Source: Tragulus kanchil
Taxonomy: Eukaryota; Chordata; Mammalia; Artiodactyla; Tragulidae
NCBI GenBank assembly: GCA_022376925.1
Contig: JAIOJX010000030.1
Span: 168,031,084 to 168,095,083 of the forward strand
Length of the DNA: 64,000 nucleotides
Direction of reading: 5' to 3'
The notes under the pieces are model-generated. The model was not told the DNA's origin and did not search any database. It saw only the letters and a program-made list of their open reading frames with translations. This document shows positions 56,233-64,000 of the stretch, in pieces (position 1 is the first letter of the stretch; every line of letters starts with the position of its first letter). Both the position numbers and the translations under genes were made by a program.

Positions 56233-57194
56233 AGAGGCTATGTGTGGTCCGCATACAATGTTAAGGATTGCTTAGTAGGTGTTCCAACGACACACTCTGT
56301 TTTGCAGAAATAGCAAATAAAAATATAGTTAAGGAAACCATTTTGATATTCCTTGTCATATTTGCAAACTGTGTGTATTTGCTGGTAGATGCAAAAGCTC
56401 ATGTCATAATAGTGCTTGTCTTTTTTCCAAAGAAACTTTGTTAGAAACAGGAAAATGATAACCCAGATACCACTAAGGGGCGCCTCAAAACGGTACTGTT
56501 AGGACTGAGACTGTCTTCCATGTAACCAAAACCTCTTCTCTGGATCTGTCAAGGAATTGTCAAACCAGTGATTCACAGCTGGCCTTTTTCTCTTCTAATC
56601 CTCCCAGCAGAATCCTTAGTCCTCTCTCCTTCCTTATTACCAGAAACCTTGACAGCCTTGGAAATCTTGGTCTGAAGATAACAGAGCTACAAAGATCAGT
56701 GCCCAGATCCTCAGAGGCCTGCTTTTAGAAGAGAGGTGTCCGCTCTCAGGGATAGTTTTTGTTACTAATAATAAATTTATCATATTTGGCCCATTAGCTC
56801 ATATTACCTTAACTGATGTAGTGAGAATCACTTGGAGATCAGATAAGGAGAGACTCTAGAACACCATGCTGCGGTTATATGCCAGGAATAAGATATATCC
56901 GTGTAGCTGTGCATACATCTTAAGCACTGAGTGGAGAGAATGATCCACAATGTGAAACCACTTACATAATTTGGAATGTATTCACTGAATGTTGAAAGAG
57001 CCATGCATATACAGAACATATTTTTAGGTGTATTAGGAAGGTTAGAGTGGAGTGGAAATGGATTTTAGCAACTAGGAGGAGAACATGTAATCACGAAACA
57101 GCCTTCAACCCAGCCACTACAGACAACACAAAACAACAACAGGTTGCAACTGAGGAGTCTGAAAGTATATGCTTATACTAAGAGACTATATGTA
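56233..57194. other. Unrecognised sequence across the join at 56596
   Basis: No gene is seen. Confidence 0.5.
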
Positions 57195-57357
57195 AAAGCA
57201 ACTATATTCGATATTTAACAATAACCTATAATGGAAAAGAATCTGAAAACAAACACAAACACTCATATATATAATTGAATCACTGTATACCTGAAAACAT
57301 TGTAAAACAACTATATTTCTATGCAATAATCAATTAAATAAAATACAAATTTTAAGA
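57195..57357 (+). mobile_element. L1 3' UTR end, copy 2
   Basis: Duplicate of 56070-56232 through duplication 23. Confidence 0.7.
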
Positions 57358-59105
57358 AGAGGCTATGTGTGGTCCGCATACAATGTTAAGGATTGCTTAG
57401 TAGGTGTTCCAACGACACACTCTGTTTTGCAGAAATAGCAAATAAAAATATAGTTAAGGAAACCATTTTGATATTCCTTGTCATATTTGCAAACTGTGTG
57501 TATTTGCTGGTAGATGCAAAAGCTCATGTCATAATAGTGCTTGTCTTTTTTCCAAAGAAACTTTGTTAGAAACAGGAAAATGATAACCCAGATACCACTA
57601 AGGGGCGCCTCAAAACGGTACTGTTAGGACTGAGACTGTCTTCCATGTAACCAAAACCTCTTCTCTGGATCTGTCAAGGAATTGCAAAGAACCCTGAACA
57701 CACATCACAAGCAGTGATTCACAGCTGGCCTTTCATTCTCTTCTAGAAACGATCTGCTCAAGACGGAAGGCCATTTTCAAGTGATGCATATGAGAAAACC
57801 CAAGTCTTTAATAATCCTACTGTTTTAAATTCCTATGTAACAGAAAAGAGGCACAGTTCCAATTTAGCCATTTAGTCATTGAATTATATATGATTTTAGA
57901 TGAGGCTTTTAGACTACAGACTCATCTCCATGTCTAACGTCTGGAAAGGGTGCTGTAAAAATACACTTAAGACCCTGTGGAAATAGCAACAGCCATTAAA
58001 GTTGTACGACTACTTAAAGAAAAACTTGTAATTGAATGAGACTGCGGTGCTCACACAGAGCTTGGAGAGGGCCCGCTCCTTCTGGTACAAAATATATTTT
58101 GACAAAATACAGTTTGCCTTCATTTGGGGAGGTGTCTGAAAGCTACTGCTAACAGCAGGGAATACCTGATATACCCAATAAACTGTTTCAATACACACTT
58201 GCCAGCTCTGCACTACAGTCAATCTCAAGACTTCAATGCATTAGCCTCCGCGCAACGTGGGAACCTTGTAAAGTTGTGAAGATAAAGGGCCTTACCTGTG
58301 AACCCCTTGCAACTTGCTGAGAACGCAGTGGTTGATCAACACAAGTGGCAAATACTCTGCAGATGAAAAACACCCAGAATTAGGCCAGGCAGCAGAGGCA
58401 GGCAGGAAGTACCATTTAGCCAGAAACTTTCCCTTTGAATTGTTCTGGGACAAAGTGGGTGGGGAGGGGAAGCAGGAGTTTAGGAAAGATTCCCAACCTA
58501 AAACTCTGCTTTCCAATTGTTAGGCATACTTTTAAATTCCAGAGCAAAACTAACTTGTATTCTTTGATGATTAGTACCCTGGTAGGAAATAGCCTTTGGC
58601 ACAGCACCATCTAGTGGTGTCCAGAAGAACTCACAAAGCTCTATTTGTATTTCTTTTCTCTTTATTCTCCTTGGAGGGGAGGAAGAGGAATCCATACATC
58701 CTGGGAACCTCTTTGCATTCTAGGCCCACCCTGAAGGGCAGACCCTCCACTGGACTTAGATGGCAGTGCATATTGCCCTCATTTGAATGAATTCCCACTT
58801 TTTATCATCTCTGGTGAAGACAACAGCATTTATCCCCAAGTTTGTTATGAGGATGAAAGTGCCCATACATGCAGTGCTCATGCCCATGCCTGGTATAGGA
58901 CAAGCCCTCAAATGTCTTTGCCAGCAACCATTGTTAGAGCCAACAATGTTCCTACACTGAAAAACTCAATTCTCCTCACATTAGAACACAATCAAGCAAT
59001 CCAGGCTTGTCAGGTGCCCCTCCCACATCCACCAAGAAATCCAAGTGGCTGAGAGCACTGTTGGACGCAGCAGTACTTCCACAGAGCAAGAGCAAAAAGT
59101 AGATT
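57358..59105. other. Unrecognised, largely single-copy sequence
   Basis: From about 57747 to 58883 this is one of the longest stretches without a duplication. Short frames (60-89 codons) occur on both strands without recognisable domains. Confidence 0.5.
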
Positions 59106-59119
59106 AAAAAAGTTTTCAG

Positions 59120-59430
59120 GGCTTCCCTGGTGGTCCAGTGGGTAAGGACACCGCCTTGCAGTGCAAGGGGCGCCAGTTCGAGCCCTGGCCTGGGAAGATC
59201 CCACGTGCAGCGGAGTGCCTGGACTGATGTGTCCAATTACCGAGCCGGAGCCCTGGAGCGCATGCGCCCAGAGCCGGTGCTCTGAGACAGCAGAGGCCAC
59301 CGCAATGGGAGGCCCACACGGGTCAAAGAACAAAGATGGATGAAAATAGATAAATGAAAGACCAATAGAAGTGGCCCACCTGCTCCACTCCCTCCCTAAC
59401 CCACCCCCTCCAAAAAACAAACAAACAAAC
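59120..59430 (+). mobile_element. Young CHR-like SINE, subtype A, with target duplication, copy 1
   Basis: It has the full body with an (AAAC)n tail. The target duplication is 'aaaaaagttttcag' (59106-59119) against 'aaaaaagcttccag' (59431-59444). Confidence 0.92.
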
Positions 59431-59511
59431 AAAAAAGCTTCCAGTCCCTCCCTGATTTTTCAGGACCATCACTTTCTTGCAGTTGGGGGAGAGGAGAGGG
59501 AGCCGTGCCAG

Positions 59512-59640
59512 GTCATAGTTGCAGCCTGCAGGATCTTTTTAGTTACAGCATGTGGGATCTAGTTCCTGACTAAAGAATGAACCCAGGTCACCAGCGTTAG
59601 GAGCAAAGAGTCTCAGTCACTGAACCACCAGGGAAATCCA
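59512..59640 (-). mobile_element. Old CHR-type SINE, antisense, copy 1
   Basis: 'agttacagcatgtgggatct' through 'cactgaaccaccagggaaatcc' reads as a diverged CHR element on the minus strand. Confidence 0.8.
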
Positions 59641-60240
59641 AGACTATTACTCTTTCCATGCCCCTCAAACAGAATGATTTTGGCCATTATTGATTTCAAA
59701 AATACCTCTGGGAATCCAGTGTTTCTGGCTCACCAGAAAAATGCACACAACATCTTACATTTGACTGTGAGAGGTTCACTGATCCCCAAAGCTTATTTCC
59801 ATGAACACCAAGGTTAACACTACCTCATTTAGACACTGTAGGGTCATCTGGAAACAGGTGAGGGGGTACTTTTCCTCCAACCCCTTTTGAGCTCAGCGCC
59901 ACAAGCAAGGGAGTCACGTGGGGTTAGACGGGAAAATGCCACCAACCTCTGCTTGAGGTCACAGTGTGAGAGCTCTAAGCGAGGAAAAGTGAAAACATGA
60001 CGGACCATGCCTGGTATAGGCCAAGCCCTCAAATGTCTTTGCCAGCAACCATTGTTAGAGCCAACAATGTTCCTACACTGAAAAACTCAATTCTCCTCAC
60101 ATTAGAACACAATCAAGCAATCCAGGCTTGTCAGGTGCCCCTCCCACATCCACCAAGAAATCCAAGTGGCTGAGAGCACTGTTGGACGCAGCAGTACTTC
60201 CACAGAGCAAGAGCAAAAAGTAGATTAAAAAAGTTTTCAG
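59641..60240. other. Unrecognised sequence across the join at 60005
   Basis: No gene is seen. Confidence 0.5.
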
Positions 60241-60551
60241 GGCTTCCCTGGTGGTCCAGTGGGTAAGGACACCGCCTTGCAGTGCAAGGGGCGCCAGTTC
60301 GAGCCCTGGCCTGGGAAGATCCCACGTGCAGCGGAGTGCCTGGACTGATGTGTCCAATTACCGAGCCGGAGCCCTGGAGCGCATGCGCCCAGAGCCGGTG
60401 CTCTGAGACAGCAGAGGCCACCGCAATGGGAGGCCCACACGGGTCAAAGAACAAAGATGGATGAAAATAGATAAATGAAAGACCAATAGAAGTGGCCCAC
60501 CTGCTCCACTCCCTCCCTAACCCACCCCCTCCAAAAAACAAACAAACAAAC
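60241..60551 (+). mobile_element. Young CHR-like SINE, subtype A, copy 2
   Basis: Duplicate of 59120 through duplication 24. Confidence 0.92.
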
Positions 60552-60632
60552 AAAAAAGCTTCCAGTCCCTCCCTGATTTTTCAGGACCATCACTTTCTTG
60601 CAGTTGGGGGAGAGGAGAGGGAGCCGTGCCAG

Positions 60633-60762
60633 GTCATAGTTGCAGCCTGCAGGATCTTTTTAGTTACAGCATGTGGGATCTAGTTCCCTGACTAAAGAAT
60701 GAACCCAGGTCACCAGCGTTAGGAGCAAAGAGTCTCAGTCACTGAACCACCAGGGAAATCCA
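60633..60762 (-). mobile_element. Old CHR-type SINE, antisense, copy 2
   Basis: Duplicate of 59512-59640 with one added C. Confidence 0.8.
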
Positions 60763-61574
60763 AGACTATTACTCTTTCCATGCCCCTCAAACAGAATGAT
60801 TTTGGCCATTATTGATTTCAAAAATACCTCTGGGAATCCAGTGTTTCTGGCTCACCAGAAAAATGCACACAACATCTTACATTTGACTGTGAGAGGTTCA
60901 CTGATCCCCAAAGCTTATTTCCATGAACACCAAGGTTAACACTACCTCATTTAGACACTGTAGGGTCATCTGGAAACAGGTGAGGGGGTACTTTTCCCCT
61001 CCAACCCCTTTTTGAGCTCAGCGCCACAAGCAAGGGAGTCACGTGGGGTTAGACGGGGAAAATGCCACCAACCTCTGCTTAGAGGCTGCCCTCGGACAGT
61101 GTGAGAGCTCTAAGCAGAGGATAAAAGGCTTACGAAATACAGTGACATGAAGACCCCAGCCATCTGTCAGGTAATTTAGAATTCTAAACAATAAAATCAA
61201 CAGTTGCCCAGACACCTTCTATAGAAGTAGTGCCTGAGAAGGGTAGCCCGTAGCCCACTGGCAATCCCAGGGCTTTCCCTGCCCATCATCACTCTTGGGT
61301 CATTGTGGCTGCTTGCTGGATCACACAATACCTTGTCCAAACCCAAAAGTTGTACATGGTTTACTGTGATTTTAGCCATGTCACTTAATGTTTACACAGT
61401 TAAACATTTTTGGAGATAAACCTTATCTGGTCTGCTTTGTATGTTCCTAGATGCTGCTCTTCTCTCTTTCTCCTCTAGGGTGGATTTATCTTGGGAGGCC
61501 AACTTTCCCCACTGTTCATTTGGATTTCACAAGAATCACCTACTTACTGTGTTTTTTAAAAATTTCTTCTGTGT
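60763..61574. other. Unrecognised sequence
   Basis: No gene or named repeat is seen. Confidence 0.5.
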
Positions 61575-61700
61575 GTATGTATATATTTGCCTGCACTGGG
61601 TCTTAGTTGCAGGGCATGGTATTTAGTACCCTGACAAGGGACCAAACCTGGGCCCTCTGCACTGGGAGCATGGTCTTAGTCACTGGATCACCAGGCAAGT
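61575..61700 (-). mobile_element. Old CHR-type SINE, antisense
   Basis: 'gcctgcactgggtcttagttgcagggca' to 'cttagtcactggatcaccag' is the antisense of a CHR element. It is single copy here. Confidence 0.8.
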
Positions 61701-62081
61701 GCTGCACCTACTTATTCTGAAGGCGGGTCTCCTTCCTGCATTTGCCATGTGTTTAATGCCTATAGACTTTGCTCTAGATGACTAAGCAGTTTCATGAATA
61801 GAAGACTTGAGTGAGAACTGAGGAAAAATAAGCACCACTGTTGCCTAAAGGTAGTGAAAATATGACTTTTAATCTAGAAAAATGAGATCTTCACCATCCC
61901 ACCATGACTCCAGGGTCCTTCTCCTAGGCCTATAAAGAGAATTGAACAGAGAAGGGATCAGATACAAGCAGGCTATTCTAACAGTCTTAGTCTCCATAGT
62001 TTTGGAGAAATTAAAGGCCAACATAGTCAGAATGCAAGAAATAAAATATCCTATTTAAGAAATGATTCGTATTTTGCTTTA
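61701..62081. other. Unrecognised sequence
   Basis: No gene or named repeat is seen. Confidence 0.5.
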
Positions 62082-62095
62082 AAAATATTAAGATG

Positions 62096-62417
62096 GGGCT
62101 TCCCCTGGTGGTCCAGTGGATAAGGACACAGCCTTGCAGTGCAAGGGGCGCCTGTTCGATCCCTGGCCTGGGAAGATCCCACGTGCCGCGGAGCGGTTGG
62201 ACTGATGTGTCCAATCACCGAGCCGGAGCTCTGGAGCACATGCTCCCAGAGCTGGTGCTCTGCGACAACAGACGCCACCGCAATGGGAGGCCCACAGGAG
62301 CCAAAGAACAAAGACAGATGAAAATAGAGAAATGAAAGACCAATAGAAGTGGCCCGCTCACTCCCCTCCCTCCCCAACCCGACCCCCGCCCAAAAATAAA
62401 TAAATAAATAAATCTTT
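62096..62417 (+). mobile_element. Young CHR-like SINE, subtype B, with target duplication
   Basis: It has a head 'gggcttcccctggtggtcca', B-box region 'tgttcgatccctgg', the distinctive body and an (AAAT)n tail. A perfect 14-base target duplication 'aaaatattaagatg' lies at 62082-62095 and 62418-62431. This insertion is present once. Confidence 0.94.
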
Positions 62418-62431
62418 AAAATATTAAGATG

Positions 62432-64000
62432 ACCCCCCAAACCCCAAGTATACAGGAACAATCTAATGCTGTCGAAGGAAAATTCAGTCATTGATAGATT
62501 CCCAAATATCTTTTGGATTCCCCAAAAATGGAGTTTCAGTTATCTTAACATCTGATAAGATTTACATCTTAACATCTGGTAAGATTTAAGGAAATCACGG
62601 GCGAATTGCTGATAGATGACAGGATGGCTGACTAGCTGTGACCCTCAGCCCATCCACTGCATGGGAAGCAAAAATGTGACCTCCTATGCACTGGCATCGG
62701 CTGTCAAATCCCAATGACTCTTTCCTCCAAGATGCAGTAACTGCCAGTATGTGACAACTTTCACACATGAAGTTTCTTTATGCTGGGTGTTAACCAGGGG
62801 ACCAAAGAAATGCTGTGGGTGTTACTGGCAGAAGAGGCAAAAAGGACAAAAGGAACAGGAATGCAGAACAAAGGAAGGGAAGAGGTGAATATGAAACCCA
62901 CTTCTGGTGTGCTTGGCTACAAATTCATCTTCCACCAGTCTATGAGAGCCTTAGGGCCAAGATGGTCATTTCAAGCTCCAAACTATTACAGAATATACGT
63001 TCAGTGTCTGCTTGCATGTAGGAGCCAATCAGTGTCTACTGAACTGCATCGGGAACTCAAGAGTTGGCCACAAACTGCCTATATGGAGGATTCTAGTTTT
63101 GAGAGATTAAGAAGACTCAAAGTTCACTTTGTTTACAATCTTGACCTTAATGAACCGATCTTGAAATATGATAAACATAAGCTAGAACAAAGTGCTCCAA
63201 GTCCACCTCTTGGGGGACTGGTCTCTAGTAAAGTCAACTTTAAAAACAGTGACCCTAACAACGTACTTCTTGAGCAAAGAGAAAGGAGATAAATGACATA
63301 GTTTCTATTTTATATGCTATGATAATAATCCAACACTTTCCCATAACCAGTTTTAGAAATGTAATAACTACATGTGGTCTATATATACATATATATATAT
63401 ATATATGTATGTGTGCATATATATGATGTATATATATTTATGATTATATACATAAATCATTTCCAAACACTGTTCCCAGAGGGATGCAATGAAGAGACTC
63501 AGGATGATTTCAACCTCCACAAGCCTTAATCGAGAAGACATTTCAGGCAGAGTTGTAATACGTTAAAAAAAAATTATCTAGTCCAGCACAGTTCTGGAAG
63601 AGAACAAGTACTAAACAAGGACCTCCCTTCCACAAACATCATCAGTCTTCTTATCCTGCTATTCAGAATGGCCTTCAATTATCTAGAAAAAGTATCAGGA
63701 AATCAAATCAGTAATAAAATGAAGAGTAGCGACCCTGTCATTAGCAGCTCTGCTACAGAAAATTCGATGGAGAAAACTCAGACATCTGACACATAGTGTT
63801 TGCTATCCTCGTGGATGCATTATTCATAAGGTTATAATTAAAAGGTGATGGAGGTAGATTGGAAGGCCCCAAAGCTCTAGCTTTAAGAGTGCCAACTGGC
63901 TCTTGGGAGCAAGCTCAGCAATAGAAGAATGAAACTGGGTGTTAACCAGGGGACCAAAGAAATGTTTTACTGGCAAAAGGACAAAAGGAACAGGAATGCA
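62432..64000. other. Unrecognised sequence with a TA tract and a 170-codon frame
   Basis: A plus-strand frame (62780-63292) of 170 codons shows no domain, signal peptide or family I recognise and has no splice or promoter context I can defend. A TA-rich tract lies at 63380-63440. The window ends inside the start of duplication 25. Confidence 0.5.
62783..64000. repeat. Direct duplication 25 (second copy cut by the window end)
   Basis: The stretch starting at 62783 starts again at 63935, offset 1152. The second copy lacks about 17 bases near 63966-63980 and then runs off the window. Confidence 0.85.

Larger units (their letters stand above)
55469..57746. repeat. Direct duplication 23 (overlaps duplication 22)
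   Basis: Bases 55469-56595 recur at 56596-57746, offset 1125-1127. The end of the first copy lacks about 20 bases present in the second. The opening stretch is also at 54382, giving three copies. Confidence 0.92.
58884..61130. repeat. Direct duplication 24
   Basis: Bases 58884-60004 recur at 60005-61130, offset 1121. The last ~60 bases of the first copy are a shortened, altered version of 61070-61130. Confidence 0.92.
1..64000. other. Window-wide series of 25 direct ~1.1 kb duplications at fragment joins
   Basis: Second copies begin near 841, 3333, 6533, 8435, 11727, 13594, 16403, 20296, 22566, 24702, 26793, 28870, 31106, 33799, 35661, 38598, 40692, 42948, 46070, 48177, 50504, 54613, 56596, 60005 and 63935. 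The offset between copies is about 1.06-1.23 kb each time, but the spacing between joins ranges from about 1.86 to 4.11 kb. Copies are near-identical, differing mostly in homopolymer length, in a few bases, or in garbled sequence next to a join. The duplications ignore element boundaries: they cut through L1, SINEs, LTR and plain sequence alike. The simplest reading is concatenation of overlapping assembly fragments. Summed offsets are about 27 kb, so the collapsed locus would be about 37 kb. Confidence 0.9.

Noticed and set aside
1..64000. A novel tandem-duplication system, higher-order satellite, or array of segmental duplications
   Set aside because: Each unit is a different sequence, duplicated once, with the same length and no shared boundary motif. 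Triple copies arise exactly where fragment overlaps predict them, and joins are garbled. An assembly artefact explains all of this.
1..64000. CRISPR arrays, phage, plasmid or bacterial operons
   Set aside because: No short regularly spaced repeats, no compact coding, and pervasive mammalian retroelements.

Overview
The window is mammalian nuclear DNA, almost certainly from a ruminant. It carries tRNA-derived SINEs of the CHR group (found in ruminants, whales and hippos), Bov-tA/Bov-A type SINEs (ruminant), a cetartiodactyl-type L1, a short palindromic mariner element, an old Tigger transposon and a MaLR-type LTR. I see no intact cellular protein-coding gene, no RNA gene, no CRISPR array and no prokaryotic feature. 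The long reading frames are decayed L1 ORFs, SINE read-through or chance frames.

The dominant feature is one that no repeat family explains. From end to end, every 1.9-4.1 kb, the preceding ~1.1 kb is repeated in direct orientation and is near-identical by eye. I count 25 such joins (second copies start near 841, 3333, 6533, 8435, 11727, 13594, 16403, 20296, 22566, 24702, 26793, 28870, 31106, 33799, 35661, 38598, 40692, 42948, 46070, 48177, 50504, 54613, 56596, 60005 and 63935). The repeat offset stays within about 1.06-1.23 kb whatever the sequence content, while the distance between joins varies. Many joins carry a short garbled stretch. Where two joins are close, the shared part occurs three times. 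This is what results when ~26 overlapping fragments are laid end to end without merging their overlaps. I read it as an assembly artefact, not biology. Collapsed, the locus would be about 37 kb. Coordinates below are as given, and duplicated features are listed for both copies.

Layout. 1-10950: a relatively young plus-strand L1 (5' UTR, broken ORF1, broken ORF2, 3' UTR) with a SINE inserted in ORF2. 10951-14392: the 3' end of an older L1 that hosts the young one. 14393-17567: unrecognised sequence. 17568-21010: several CHR and Bov-A SINEs. 21585-23037: a young SINE with clear target duplications, then a mariner MITE. 23600-32510: unrecognised sequence with Bov-tA and CHR SINEs, ending in a MaLR-like LTR split by a SINE. 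32510-44560: mostly unrecognised sequence with SINEs, a TA microsatellite and an L1 3' end. 45820-55378: one very old L1 (ORF1 then ORF2) broken by nested Tigger, L1 and SINE insertions. 55380-64000: an L1 3' end, then largely unrecognised sequence with SINEs.

The elements do not form a pathway; the window is an insertion history. Old L1M and Tigger came first, then minus-strand L1 and the MaLR LTR, then CHR and Bov SINEs, and last a high-copy ~310 bp SINE seen here as seven insertions, all on the plus strand. A fused 541-codon reading frame with two copies of the L1 reverse transcriptase active-site region (6264-7889) is a by-product of one join and should not be taken as a real protein.
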